Source: Desmospora profundinema (GTDB lineage Bacteria > Bacillota > Bacilli > Thermoactinomycetales > DSM-45169). From it: a DNA stretch of 64,000 bases. Below are positions 34,762 to 43,960 of this stretch, piece by piece. Position numbers and translations under genes: made by a program. The notes beneath the pieces were generated by a model, which was not told where the DNA came from, made no database searches, and was given only the letters and a program-made list of their open reading frames with translations. Where the stretch lies: positions 62,001 through 126,000 of the forward strand of contig NZ_JAVDQG010000006.1 in assembly GCF_031454155.1 (NCBI RefSeq). The letters are read 5' to 3'. Each line of letters opens with the position of its first letter. Position 1 is the first letter of the stretch.

Positions 34762-35973
34762 GTGTACAAGGTGAAAAAGTGGTTGCTGTTTCTACTCAGC
34801 TGTTTAGTCGTATTGACGATGAGTATTCCCAATGGTTCAGCTACTGTAGACGCTAAGGGGGAAAAGCCCTTTGACCCCGATGATTTTTCGACCTATGGAC
34901 TGGGGTTGAACGATGGACTAACAAATAAAAATGTAGAGGAATACAAAGCCCCCCAACGGTACCTAACCGAGAAAGAATGGAAAAAATCAGGTGCATTCGA
35001 CCGAAAGAATCGCAAACTCCTTCCCGAACAGGTGGATCTTCGCCCATATTTTCCTGCTGTTCGAAGCCAGGGGCGATTCGGTACGTGTGTGCCTTTTGCA
35101 GCAGCAGGGTTAAGAGAATACTATATTGGGAGAGATACCCGAGCGCGAGGAAGCGAGATCACCTATCTTTCTCCGCTCTATATCTACCATCCCAGGGGAC
35201 CGCAGGACGGGATGACACTGGATGCGGCATTTCGTGTGATGGAACGGAGAGGCGTAACACCGGAAACCGAACGGCCGTATGATCTGAATCCTGAAAATAC
35301 TCAGCAATTTGATGAACCTTTGACCACTCTGCAGAATAAAAATGCTGTCCCCTACAAGCTTCGAAATTACCAGGTCATCTGGCGATCCAATATGGTGGAA
35401 CAGATCAAACAAGCACTGGCGAACGGAGACCCTGTCATGGTGGGGATTCAGGTGTATCCCAACTTCGACGCCACCCCTCCATCGGGTATTGTGCCCCCTG
35501 TGAAAGAAAAGAAGTCCCGGGGTGGACATGCGTTGGTTGTGGTCGGATATGATGAAGAAAAGAAATGGTTTATCATGCGGAACAGCTGGGGTGACCGCTT
35601 TGGTGATCATGGGTACGCCTATATGCACTATGATACCTTGATGGAGATGAGCAATGGTTTCGGCTTTGTAGCCAGCCCCTACAGCCGCCAGTATCCTCCT
35701 CAAGGCGTGAAGGTGTCTGTCTCTTCCGCCGATTCCACCCATGTTCATTTTCAAGTTTCCGCTCTTGACGCCCAGGAATATGAACTGTACCGGGACAATC
35801 AATTGGTCAAAACCTTTACCGGTTCGACCGTTACGGATGAAAACTTGGACCCGGAGAGTGACTATACGTATTACATCGTAGCCAAAAATCAAAGGGGGGA
35901 GACGAGAAGTCAGTCAGTGAAAATAACGACAAAGGTTGGTATCAAACCAGTAGAACTACAAAAAGCAGGTTAA
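34762..35973 (+). CDS. Secreted papain-like (C1A) cysteine protease
   Basis: A 403-residue protein with a signal peptide (residues 1-27, WLLFLLSCLVVLTMSIP). The C1A fold follows: VDLRPYFPAVRSQGRFGTC with the oxyanion Gln and nucleophile Cys109, His256 in GGHALVVVGYD and Asn274 in MRNSWGD. The usual Trp after Cys is Val. After residue 310 comes an Fn3-like domain (DAQEYELYRDNQLVKTF). No long inhibitory propeptide is evident. GTG start with GAAGGGGATG upstream. Papain-type enzymes are uncommon in Bacillota secretomes. The next secreted gene carries a PrcB-type domain. Confidence 0.88.
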   Translation: MYKVKKWLLFLLSCLVVLTMSIPNGSATVDAKGEKPFDPDDFSTYGLGLNDGLTNKNVEEYKAPQRYLTEKEWKKSGAFDRKNRKLLPEQVDLRPYFPAVRSQGRFGTCVPFAAAGLREYYIGRDTRARGSEITYLSPLYIYHPRGPQDGMTLDAAFRVMERRGVTPETERPYDLNPENTQQFDEPLTTLQNKNAVPYKLRNYQVIWRSNMVEQIKQALANGDPVMVGIQVYPNFDATPPSGIVPPVKEKKSRGGHALVVVGYDEEKKWFIMRNSWGDRFGDHGYAYMHYDTLMEMSNGFGFVASPYSRQYPPQGVKVSVSSADSTHVHFQVSALDAQEYELYRDNQLVKTFTGSTVTDENLDPESDYTYYIVAKNQRGETRSQSVKITTKVGIKPVELQKAG

Positions 35974-35978
35974 TGAAA

Positions 35979-36014
35979 CAGGGGGTCATATTTCAACATG
36001 ACCCCCTGTTTTTT
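35979..36014 (+). terminator. Terminator of the cysteine protease gene
   Basis: ACAGGGGGTCAT and ATGACCCCCTGT flank a short loop, followed by TTTTTT. Confidence 0.9.
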
Positions 36015-36132
36015 GTGTGAATAACAAGAGAATCATTGGTTTTTCATCGGTATATCCACTGTCTCACGAAAATGAATTTTTTGATATATTTAAAAATTGG
36101 TTTAAAAAAACAAAAAATTAACAAAAACCCTA

Positions 36133-36161
36133 TTGCCTTTTATGAAAATCCAAAATACAAT
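36133..36161 (+). promoter_or_regulatory. Promoter of the PrcB-domain gene
   Basis: TTGCCT (36133-36138), a 17-bp spacer and TACAAT (36156-36161), 37 bp before the start codon. Confidence 0.6.
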
Positions 36162-36197
36162 AGACTTGTAAAATAAAGACATTAAAGGGGAGAGATC

Positions 36198-36647
36198 ATG
36201 AAACGTCAAATTTCTGCTTTTCAACTGTTTTTTTGTAGTCTGTTGGCGGTCGTACTGTTCCTTTCCACCACAACGATGGCCCATGCGGAAATTTCGAACC
36301 AGTCGGAAGTTCCTTTTGTAGTAGAATCCCTTGATTCTCTGCCGGATGATGTTTACAACCAAATGGAAGAGATGCGATTCCAACCATACAGTGGAATCGA
36401 AGTGGTCCCGAAGGAAGATCGAACCTATATCATTCTCTCTCTCGGTCTCCGTCCATCAACCGGATACGAAATTATGGTGAACCGAGTGGTTCAAGATGGG
36501 GATCATATCCTGGTATGGGCCACTGAGATCCCGCCTTCCGACGATGAGGTTGTTTTACCGGTTCTGACTTCTCCTGTAAAAGTGATTTCGATTCCTCCAT
36601 CTCTGGGGGAAGCCTCTGAACTGGATATGAAGATTCATGTGAAATAG
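36198..36647 (+). CDS. Secreted PrcB-domain protein
   Basis: A 149-residue secreted protein. Residues 1-30 are a signal peptide ending in AHA. Residues 70-135 match the PrcB C-terminal domain pattern: a strand with YIILSLGLRPSTGYEIMV, then VVQDGDHILVWATEIPPSD and a final LTSPVKVISIP. PrcB is the accessory subunit of the dentilisin protease complex, and related domains occur in secreted proteins of unknown role. Placed directly after a secreted protease but with its own promoter. GGGGAGAG precedes the ATG. Confidence 0.75.
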   Translation: MKRQISAFQLFFCSLLAVVLFLSTTTMAHAEISNQSEVPFVVESLDSLPDDVYNQMEEMRFQPYSGIEVVPKEDRTYIILSLGLRPSTGYEIMVNRVVQDGDHILVWATEIPPSDDEVVLPVLTSPVKVISIPPSLGEASELDMKIHVK

Positions 36648-36728
36648 AAACCAGAAGGTTTGTGTGATTCCAATTTTTTGATAAGGGCAACCATCCTCTG
36701 GAAGAACGGCCACTGGTCTATCTGATAG

Positions 36729-36768
36729 AATGAGCGGGGAACCTTGTTCTTCGCTCATTTTATTTTTG
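36729..36768 (+). terminator. Terminator downstream of the PrcB-domain gene
   Basis: AATGAGCG and CGCTCATT arms with inner GAA/TTC pairing, followed by TTATTTTT. It lies 80 bp after the stop codon. Confidence 0.75.
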
Positions 36769-36939
36769 TCGGTACGGTTGGGGGATTGGACAGCCCATAA
36801 GGCGGATATCGACCGGAGGGGAAATAATCTGTTGTATAATAGATTCAATCTGTTATACTATAGACTAACTTTCGGAGAAGATGTATGGTGATGACCGGTG
36901 GGTGAACAAAAAAACGATTCAATCGGAGGTGGGGGAGCG

Positions 36940-38106
36940 TTGACACTGAAAATTGCGGTTCCCAAAGAGATTACACACGATGAAAACCGTGTGGCACTGG
37001 TTCCCCGAGACGCCGAACGGCTGACCCGATCCGGAATGGAGGTTTTCGTTGAGAGCGGTGCCGGACTGGGTGCCGATTACACGGACGGGGACTATGAGAA
37101 AGCAGGGGCTACTGTGGTGCCGAATGCATCCGACTTATACGGGGTAGCCGATGTGATCCTGAAAGTACAGAAGCCGACGGAGACAGAGGCGTCGGGGCAT
37201 GAGTCAGAGATGATGCGGCAGGGAGCGGTCCTGATCGCTCTGTTGGATCCGTTGCGCAATCCGTCCCTGGTATCCCGATTGGCAGACTGTAAGCTGACCA
37301 GCTTCAGTATGGATATGGTGCCCCGCATCACGCGGAGTCAGGAGATGGATGCATTATCCTCACAGAGTACGGTAGCAGGTTATAAAGCGGTGTTGATGGC
37401 AGCCAACCGGTTAGGTCGAATGATGCCGATGATGGTAACGGCGGCCGGATCGATCATTCCCGCCAAGGTGTTGGTGCTGGGGGCGGGTGTTGCCGGTTTG
37501 CAGGCGATTGCCACAGCACGCCGGTTAGGAGCTGTCGTGAAGGGTTTTGATGTACGGGCTGCAGCCAAAGAACAGGTGGAAAGCCTCGGTGCGGAATTTA
37601 TCGATGAACACTTGCAGGAGGATGCCGAGGCAGAAGGAGGATATGCACGGGAATTGTCCGGTGACCAGCAAGAGCGAAACCGTCAGGTGATTCACCGGCA
37701 TGTGCAGGAATCGGACATCGTCATCACCACAGCCCTGATTCCAGGCAGACCGGCCCCGCTGCTGGTAACCAAAGAGATGGTTGGCGACATGAAACAGGGA
37801 GCCGTGCTGGTCGATCTCGCTGCGGAAACGGGAGGGAACTGCGAGTTGACGGAACCGGGGGAGATCGTACAAACGGATAAAGGCGTCTCCCTGATTGGGC
37901 TGACCAACTTGCCGGCCACCGTTCCGGTACATGCCTCCGAGATGTACTCCCGCAACATCAGCAAGTTGTTGGGGCTGATGGTACAAGACAATCAATGGTC
38001 CCCCGATTATGAGGACGAAATCCTAGATGCCACCTGCATCACCCGCGAAGGGGAAATTGTCCACTCCCGGATTAAGGAACAGTTCCGGGATCAGGCGGCA
38101 ACCTGA
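36940..38106 (+). CDS. pntAA: NAD(P) transhydrogenase subunit alpha part 1 (dI domain)
   Basis: A 388-residue NAD(H)-binding protein of the proton-translocating transhydrogenase. Seen: VPKEITHDENRVALVP at the start, the RQD-type SMDMVPRITRSQEMDALSSQ region, the Rossmann loop VLVLGAGVAGLQAIATARRLGA and DIVITTALIPGRPAPLL. TTG at 36940 is chosen because GGAGGTGGGGGAG lies just upstream and homologous sequence begins there; a GTG 14 codons earlier lacks a good site. First of three genes. Confidence 0.93.
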   Translation: MTLKIAVPKEITHDENRVALVPRDAERLTRSGMEVFVESGAGLGADYTDGDYEKAGATVVPNASDLYGVADVILKVQKPTETEASGHESEMMRQGAVLIALLDPLRNPSLVSRLADCKLTSFSMDMVPRITRSQEMDALSSQSTVAGYKAVLMAANRLGRMMPMMVTAAGSIIPAKVLVLGAGVAGLQAIATARRLGAVVKGFDVRAAAKEQVESLGAEFIDEHLQEDAEAEGGYARELSGDQQERNRQVIHRHVQESDIVITTALIPGRPAPLLVTKEMVGDMKQGAVLVDLAAETGGNCELTEPGEIVQTDKGVSLIGLTNLPATVPVHASEMYSRNISKLLGLMVQDNQWSPDYEDEILDATCITREGEIVHSRIKEQFRDQAAT

Positions 38107-38129
38107 CAAAGGAAAGGGGAGAATTGCAA

Positions 38130-38414
38130 ATGACCGAGATTCCGGTCTTCGGACTGTATATTTTTGTTTTGGCCATGTTTGTCGGTTTTGAAGTGATCAC
38201 CAAAGTGCCTCCGACGTTACACACGCCGTTGATGTCCGGATCCAATGCCATCTCCGGAATCGCCATCATTGGTGCCATACTGGTTGCGGGGCAGGCGGAG
38301 GGAACGCTTCAGACAACGTTGGGCCTGTTGGCTGTCATCCTGGCTACGATCAATGTGGTGGGCGGTTTTCTGGTGACGGATCGAATGCTGCGGATGTTCA
38401 GGAAAAAATCTTGA
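38130..38414 (+). CDS. pntAB: NAD(P) transhydrogenase subunit alpha part 2 (membrane)
   Basis: A 94-residue membrane protein with three TM segments (LYIFVLAMFVGFEVI, ISGIAIIGAILVAG and LLAVILATINVVGGFLV), forming part of the dII proton channel. GGAAAGGGGAG lies upstream; ATG at 38130 is preferred over the TTG two codons earlier. A separate small subunit is the usual layout of split transhydrogenases. Confidence 0.93.
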   Translation: MTEIPVFGLYIFVLAMFVGFEVITKVPPTLHTPLMSGSNAISGIAIIGAILVAGQAEGTLQTTLGLLAVILATINVVGGFLVTDRMLRMFRKKS

Positions 38415-38443
38415 AATGATGACAGGGAGGCGAAGGTTGGACG

Positions 38444-39835
38444 ATGAATTGGGACATAGTTACTAATCTTTCGTATTTGATCGCTTCCGCACTGTTTATT
38501 TTCGGCTTAAAACTGCTCTCATCGCCGAAAACGGCCCGTCGCGGCAACGCTTTAGCGGCGACGGGAATGCTCCTCGCTGTCGTGGTGACGCTGTTGGATC
38601 AGCAAATCCTCTCCTTTGGGACAATTCTCATGGGGTTTGTGATCGGATCCATCGTGGGGGCAGCCGTCGCCCACTGGGTGAAGATGACGGCGATGCCGCA
38701 GATGGTTGCCGTGTTCAACGGCTTCGGGGGCGGTGCCTCCGCCTTGATCGCGTGGGTGGAGTTTTCCAGACTGCTGGCGGGTCCTGCTGAACTTCCCGCA
38801 TTCATCGCTCTTGCGGTAGTGTTGAGTCTGTTGATCGGCGCGGTCACCTTATCCGGAAGCCTGGTGGCTTTCGGTAAACTTCAGGAATGGGTATCTACTG
38901 CACCGGTTCGTTATCCCTTGCAACACCCCCTGAATTTATTGATCTTTTTGGGGTTGCTGGCTTTTTCGGCTTATCTGGTGGGTGGAGCCGCCGAGTTGGA
39001 GATTTTGCTGGCGATCACCGGCATTTCCCTGCTGCTGGGTGTTCTGCTGGTGCTTCCTATCGGTGGAGCGGATATGCCCATCGTGGTTTCACTGTTGAAT
39101 TCCTACTCCGGTCTGGCAGGGGCGGCGGCTGGCTTCGTCATCGGAAGCAATATCCTGATCATCGCCGGTGCATTGGTAGGCGCATCGGGTATTATCCTAA
39201 CCAGTATCATGTGCCGGGCGATGAACCGCTCCTTGGTCAATGTCGTCTTCGGCGGTTTCGGCACAGGTTCCGGAAATTCTACCGATACCGGAAGTGCAGG
39301 CGGGACGATCCGGGAAGCGACCGTTGATGAAGCGGCCATCATTTTGGGCTATGCCCGCTCGGTCATTTTTGTCCCCGGATACGGACTGGCCGTCTCTCAG
39401 GCTCAGCATCAACTGCGGGAGCTGGCGGATCTCCTGGAACAGCGCGGGGCCAAGATACGCTATGCCATCCATCCGGTGGCGGGGAGGATGCCCGGTCATA
39501 TGAACGTCTTGTTGGCGGAAGCCAATGTCTCCTATGACAAACTGAACGACCTGGAGGAGATCAACCCGGAATTTTCCCGTACGGAAGTGGCGGTCGTGGT
39601 CGGTTCCAACGATGTGGTGAATCCTTCCGCCCGGGATGTGCCGGACAGCCCCATTTACGGCATGCCCATCCTGAACGTGGATGAGGCGGATCATGTTCTG
39701 GTGCTCAAACGTTCTCTCAAACCGGGCTTCTCCGGTGCGGACAACCCCTTGTTTTACAAGGATAAGACGATGCTGTTGTTCGGTGATGCCCAGGATTCCC
39801 TGAAAAATCTCGCCCAGGAAGTAAAGGCTCTTTAA
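38444..39835 (+). CDS. pntB: NAD(P) transhydrogenase subunit beta
   Basis: A 463-residue protein with about nine N-terminal TM segments (dII) and a C-terminal NADP-binding domain (dIII). Seen: VFNGFGGGASALIAW, VSLLNSYSGLAGAAAGF, GYGLAVSQAQHQLRELAD, IHPVAGRMPGHMNVLLAEA and VGSNDVVNPSA, all conserved. The complex uses the proton gradient to make NADPH from NADH. AGGGAGGCG precedes the ATG. Confidence 0.95.
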   Translation: MNWDIVTNLSYLIASALFIFGLKLLSSPKTARRGNALAATGMLLAVVVTLLDQQILSFGTILMGFVIGSIVGAAVAHWVKMTAMPQMVAVFNGFGGGASALIAWVEFSRLLAGPAELPAFIALAVVLSLLIGAVTLSGSLVAFGKLQEWVSTAPVRYPLQHPLNLLIFLGLLAFSAYLVGGAAELEILLAITGISLLLGVLLVLPIGGADMPIVVSLLNSYSGLAGAAAGFVIGSNILIIAGALVGASGIILTSIMCRAMNRSLVNVVFGGFGTGSGNSTDTGSAGGTIREATVDEAAIILGYARSVIFVPGYGLAVSQAQHQLRELADLLEQRGAKIRYAIHPVAGRMPGHMNVLLAEANVSYDKLNDLEEINPEFSRTEVAVVVGSNDVVNPSARDVPDSPIYGMPILNVDEADHVLVLKRSLKPGFSGADNPLFYKDKTMLLFGDAQDSLKNLAQEVKAL

Positions 39836-39921
39836 ACAAGAAACGTGGCAAGCTTGTTAAGGAGTGCACCATCCAAGGAGAAATCCGGGTCGGTATGGAA
39901 CCGAAAGGGACTTAGTCGACA

Positions 39922-39963
39922 AAAGCCCGGAAGATATCATCTGATATCTTCCGGGCTTTCTTA
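39922..39963 (+). terminator. Terminator of the pnt operon
   Basis: AAAGCCCGGAAGATATCA pairs perfectly with TGATATCTTCCGGGCTTT across a 2-4 nt turn, followed by CTTATTG. Confidence 0.88.
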
Positions 39964-39997
39964 TTGTTTAAGGCGCTCCGCCGCCACGGACACGGTC

Positions 39998-40150
39998 GGA
40001 TTGCATCATTTCTCGATCGTCGTGCCCGCCGATGAGATCCAACCCATCGTCCAGCGGCTGCGGGAACTGGATACTCCGATCACTGGGGATGGAAAGAGCG
40101 TTTGGACAACGGATCCATTTGCAAACCGAATTTGGATGGACACGGTCAAA
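39998..40150 (+). pseudogene. C-terminal remnant of a VOC-family (glyoxalase/dioxygenase-like) gene
   Basis: The frame reads GLHHFSIVVPADEIQPIVQRL and then SVWTTDPFANRIWMDTV, which is the final beta-alpha-beta unit of a VOC fold with its DPFANRI motif. There is no start codon, ribosome binding site or N-terminal half. The frame runs into the MITE that begins at 40151, so the gene end is also lost or replaced. Confidence 0.6.
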
Positions 40151-40312
40151 TACTACAGTTGTGCTTATAAGAGCAGGTGCAGATGTGAGAAGGGAGGGTG
40201 GTGGGATGGCTGCGATCCTTTGCGCTTTTTGCAAGAGATCGAAGACAGCCCGCCACCCCGACCAACCCAAGCCCTCCTATACACTCTTAGTATAAATGTA
40301 ACTGTAGTACTA
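40151..40312 (+). mobile_element. MITE-like element, type 1, short form
   Basis: A 162-bp copy with both terminal repeats (TACTACAGTT and ACTGTAGTACTA). Relative to 33398-33613 it lacks about 53 bp of the core, joining CCTTTGC directly to GCTTTTTGCAAGAG. The copy at 46354-46513 has the same deletion. Confidence 0.85.
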
Positions 40313-40360
40313 ACGGTCATTCATTGAAACAAACGATCGATCGCGATTCAATATGAAAAG

Positions 40361-40388
40361 AGCACCCCGGTTGAAGGGGTGCTTTTTT
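40361..40388 (+). terminator. Orphan intrinsic terminator
   Basis: AGCACCCC, a 7-nt loop and GGGGTGCT followed by six T residues. No gene directly precedes it; the nearest upstream is the VOC remnant, so it may be that gene's leftover terminator cut off by the MITE. Confidence 0.75.
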
Positions 40389-40692
40389 GATGAATCAATC
40401 GATGGAAAAAAGAAGGAATAAAAGGGAAAGAAAGCGGTATCTTCGTTTTATGACAAAAATGTAAGATAAATAACAGGAAAAGAGATAGAAAAAAAGGTGA
40501 TCCTGTTATATTTTATAAATTGTTCGACAGGAAGGAGTGGATGTCCACTTATCCTCGGGATGGACTCATCAAGGGATGGCTGAACCGCGCTTCCCAGGGA
40601 TTGCATCGATTCATACGATACACACCCGATTGAATTGTCGTTCACTTGTCCGGATTTTTTTCTATTTAAACATGAAAGAAAGGAGCTTTTAT

Positions 40693-43332
40693 ATGAAACG
40701 ATGGTTGGTTTTTGTCACCGCTCTTTCACTCGTTGTTTCCAGTTTGGTTTATATGGCTCCCACGGATGTCCAGGCCGACTCTCATGAGGTGAAACCTGAA
40801 AATAAAATTGCTCAAGGTGTTTCCACCAAAGAAGGGAAACGCGTTCGGGTGCTGGTTGAGATGAAAGCGGCTCCTGTCGCTGTCTTGAACGAAAAATCGG
40901 ATGTCGATGAAGAAGAGATCCGAACCGATGTGGTGGAAAAACAGGAAGAATTGTCTGAAGAGATGAAAGAAATTTCGCCCGATTTACAAGTGGGGGAATC
41001 CTATGACACGGTCTTTTCGGGAATGGAGGTTACCGCCGACGGAGCAGATATCAAAAAGCTGGCGGAACTGCCGGAGGTGAAAAGCATTTATCCGGTTCGT
41101 ACCTATCAGACCACCATGAAGGGAAGCGCCCCGCTCATTGGAGCCCCCGAAGCATGGAAAGAAAAAGATTCCAAAGGACAGCCCCTGAAGGGGAAAGGGA
41201 TCAAAGTGGCCGTGATTGATACCGGAGTGGATGCCAAACATCCGGATCTGAAAGGGAAAGTGGTCGGGGGATATGATTTTATCGACAAGGACCGGACTCC
41301 CCAAGACGGTCACGGACACGGCACTCATGTGGCGGGAACCATCGCCGCTGACGGAAAGATTAAAGGGGTGGCTCCGGGAGCCTCGATCCTGGCCTATAAG
41401 GTGCTGGATGACGAAGGGTTCGGAGATACGGCGGATATCATCGCCGGTGTGGATCAAGCTGTCAAAGACGGTGCAGACGTGATGAACCTCTCCTTGGGGA
41501 TGGATGCCAACGTTCCCGATGAACCCATGTCCTGGGCGCTGGAACGTGCCGTACAAAACGGTGTGGTCGCAGTGGTGGCCAACGGAAACGCAGGTCCCGA
41601 CCGCTGGACAGTCGGTTCGCCGGCAGCCACTGCCAATGTCATCTCCGTCGGTGCCTCCACCAAAAAAGAACGGTCACCGGTCGTACAAGTAGCTGGCGAC
41701 CGCAAAAAAGTGGAGATGAACAAGATTTTCTTCTCACCGGATATGCCGCTGAAAGGAACCTATTCCCTGGTGGACGCCGGTACGGGGAAAACCGCTGAGA
41801 TGAAGAAAGCAAAAGGAAAAATCGCGCTGGTGAAGCGAACCCGCAATAATGTCAGTGCCGTGGCAAAAAGGGCTAAACTGGCGGGAGCCGTTGCGGTAAT
41901 CGTTTATAACAACAAGGGCGGAGACTGGTTTGCCGAACCCCTTATGGTGGAAGTGGACGATAAAGGAAACAAGCTGGCGACTCCGATCGCCACGATCTCG
42001 GGTGGCCACGGAACCTATCTGAAAGAACAGCTGGCAGCAGGAAAAGCCAAGGTACGGCTCAGTTCCGTAAAACGGGAGAAAATGACCGATTTCAGCTCCC
42101 GCGGACCCGCTGTGGGAAATTGGGAAATCAAGCCTGACGTCGTTGCACCGGGTCAAAACATCGTCAGCACCGTTCCCAAAACCGTCGTCAAAAGCGGATA
42201 CCAAGCCGATAGCGGGACCAGCATGGCCGCTCCCCACGTCGCCGGAGCCGCCGCTCTCCTGCTCCAAAAACATCCCGAATGGAATCCGCAAGAGGTGAAA
42301 TCAGCGCTGGCCAATACTGCGGTCCCCCTGAAAGATACGGACCAAAAGCCGTATCCCAAATCGGTCCAGGGAGCCGGACGAATCGATGTCATGAAAGCCT
42401 TGCACACCAAAACTCTGGCCATGCGCAGCAGTGTTTCGTTCGGGTTGTTGAAGCCGAATACCGGTGTTCAGAAGGTGGAAAAAAACGTACAGGTGAAAAA
42501 CCTGGACAGCCGGGGAAAAACGTATACCACTCGGGTGGGTTTGGATAAACGAAACAAAGGTTTTTCAGTGGATGTGCCCAAATCCGTCACTGCACAACCC
42601 GGTGAGACCGTTTCGCTTCCGATCACCTTAACCCTCGATACCAAGCTGCCGCGGGGGGAATATACCGGCACTCTCTATCTGAAGGACGGATCCCGCGAGA
42701 TCAAGGTGCCGTTCCAGGCATTGATCGATCCCAAAGGATACCCCTTGCTGGAGATGCTTAGCTTATCCGAATGGGTGATCTCCCCCAATGGCGACAATAT
42801 CTTGGATGAGACCGTCCTGTCCTACTATTTGCCTGTCTCACCGGATGAATTGACCATCACCCTCCATCGGGAAGTTGATGGAAAAGCGGACTATACGATT
42901 TACCGGGCCAAGCAGCCGAACCATGGAGCGATCGATTGGGTTTGGGACGGAAAAGATATCAAGGGGAAAACGGTGAAGGACGGAAACTACGATATTCGCG
43001 TCACCGCGACATATCTCGGTAGAAAGGGAGAAGCATTCAGCTCGATCGTGGTGGATACCACTCCCCCGCAGATCCGGTTGAACAAGCAGACGGATAAGCC
43101 CCGTTTGTCTGGCTTAGTAAAGGAAGACAACCTGGAACGTCTGCATTGGCAACTGGAGGGAGAGAAAAAGTGGAAAAAAATCAACTTTAAGTTCGTCAAG
43201 GATGACCTGTATCGATTTAATCGCCTCTTTTCGAAGGGTGAACTGAAAAAAGGGGAAAACAAAGTGACGATCCGCGCCATCGATATCGGAGGCAATATCT
43301 CGACCAAAAAAGTGACTGTAACGAGTCCATGA
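40693..43332 (+). CDS. Secreted subtilisin-like serine protease, Vpr-like, with PA insert
   Basis: An 879-residue S8 protease. Residues 1-29 are a signal peptide ending in VQA; 35-130 an I9-type propeptide; the catalytic domain has Asp176 in VAVIDTGV, His209 in GHGTHVAG and Ser510 in GTSMAAPHVAG. Between His and Ser lies a PA domain insert (about 330-450, ALVKRTRNN to ATISGGHGTYL). The C-terminal part holds Fn3-like and FlgD-like repeats (WDGKDIKGKTVKDGNYDI). GAAAGGAGC precedes the ATG at 40693; the open frame upstream has no similarity. It degrades extracellular proteins. Confidence 0.93.
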   Translation: MKRWLVFVTALSLVVSSLVYMAPTDVQADSHEVKPENKIAQGVSTKEGKRVRVLVEMKAAPVAVLNEKSDVDEEEIRTDVVEKQEELSEEMKEISPDLQVGESYDTVFSGMEVTADGADIKKLAELPEVKSIYPVRTYQTTMKGSAPLIGAPEAWKEKDSKGQPLKGKGIKVAVIDTGVDAKHPDLKGKVVGGYDFIDKDRTPQDGHGHGTHVAGTIAADGKIKGVAPGASILAYKVLDDEGFGDTADIIAGVDQAVKDGADVMNLSLGMDANVPDEPMSWALERAVQNGVVAVVANGNAGPDRWTVGSPAATANVISVGASTKKERSPVVQVAGDRKKVEMNKIFFSPDMPLKGTYSLVDAGTGKTAEMKKAKGKIALVKRTRNNVSAVAKRAKLAGAVAVIVYNNKGGDWFAEPLMVEVDDKGNKLATPIATISGGHGTYLKEQLAAGKAKVRLSSVKREKMTDFSSRGPAVGNWEIKPDVVAPGQNIVSTVPKTVVKSGYQADSGTSMAAPHVAGAAALLLQKHPEWNPQEVKSALANTAVPLKDTDQKPYPKSVQGAGRIDVMKALHTKTLAMRSSVSFGLLKPNTGVQKVEKNVQVKNLDSRGKTYTTRVGLDKRNKGFSVDVPKSVTAQPGETVSLPITLTLDTKLPRGEYTGTLYLKDGSREIKVPFQALIDPKGYPLLEMLSLSEWVISPNGDNILDETVLSYYLPVSPDELTITLHREVDGKADYTIYRAKQPNHGAIDWVWDGKDIKGKTVKDGNYDIRVTATYLGRKGEAFSSIVVDTTPPQIRLNKQTDKPRLSGLVKEDNLERLHWQLEGEKKWKKINFKFVKDDLYRFNRLFSKGELKKGENKVTIRAIDIGGNISTKKVTVTSP

Positions 43333-43352
43333 TGTTTGGTAAATAAGGGTTT

Positions 43353-43397
43353 AAGCCCGGGAAGGTTATCATGATGGTAACTTCCCGGGTTTTTTGT
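43353..43397 (+). terminator. Terminator of the subtilase gene
   Basis: CCCGGGAAG and CTTCCCGGG arms extended by GTTATC/GGTAAC, followed by TTTTTTG. The next 250 bp up to 43648 hold no convincing gene. Confidence 0.88.
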
Positions 43398-43648
43398 TTG
43401 GGTTTCTGGGATCCTCCCTAAAGGAATGGTGGTTGATGAACGTTAAGAAGTGCTGTTTTTACGGATGCATACCCTTTTTTAATGCATTTTTCCGATTTTT
43501 AATCGGCGGAAGCCTCAAACAATCATACGTTTTGTGTGAAATCGATCATAAGTTTGAAATTAAGGTTGAAAACTAGCACTCTGGATTCCCAATAACAGTA
43601 ATTATGTAGTAAGATAAAAATGTGGGAATCAATTCTTACAAGGGGTAT

Positions 43649-43882
43649 ATGGGAATGGATACCGTGGGAACGCATGATATCGGAGCCGCGATTCGCAGGG
43701 TAAGAAAAGAGCGAAATTTAAGAGTAGAAGATGTTTATTGTCCGGAAACAAGTAAAATTCAGGAAGGAGAATATCCTGTTATCGATTGGGATCGGTTCGG
43801 AAATTCCGGAAATACAATCTATAGAACATTTCTTAGCTTCTTGGTAGAGAGGTTTCCGGAAGCGATTGATAACTTAGAGTAA
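43649..43882 (+). CDS. Small protein of unknown function, weak HTH-like N-terminus
   Basis: A 77-residue soluble protein. The start HDIGAAIRRVRKERNLRVEDV resembles helices 1-2 of an XRE-type DNA-binding domain, but the sequence after it (PETSKIQEGEYPVIDWDRF) does not keep the recognition helix. The rest ends in FLSFLVERFPEAIDNLE. AAGGGG lies upstream of the ATG at 43649; a GTG nine codons earlier is possible. It may be a shortened regulator or an unrelated protein. Confidence 0.5.
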   Translation: MGMDTVGTHDIGAAIRRVRKERNLRVEDVYCPETSKIQEGEYPVIDWDRFGNSGNTIYRTFLSFLVERFPEAIDNLE

Positions 43883-43960
43883 ATGATTTGAGAGTTTCTA
43901 TTGCTGTTCGGGATTGATAGAATCTATTAGATGACGGTCACGCTATAGAAGATCCGAAGG

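Noticed and set aside
40537-40692. Long N-terminal extension of the subtilase
   Set aside because: The signal peptide and a GAAAGGAGC site support ATG 40693; the extension is not leader-like.
43394-43576. 60-codon open frame after the subtilase terminator
   Set aside because: It overlaps the terminator T-run, has no ribosome binding site and no recognisable pattern.
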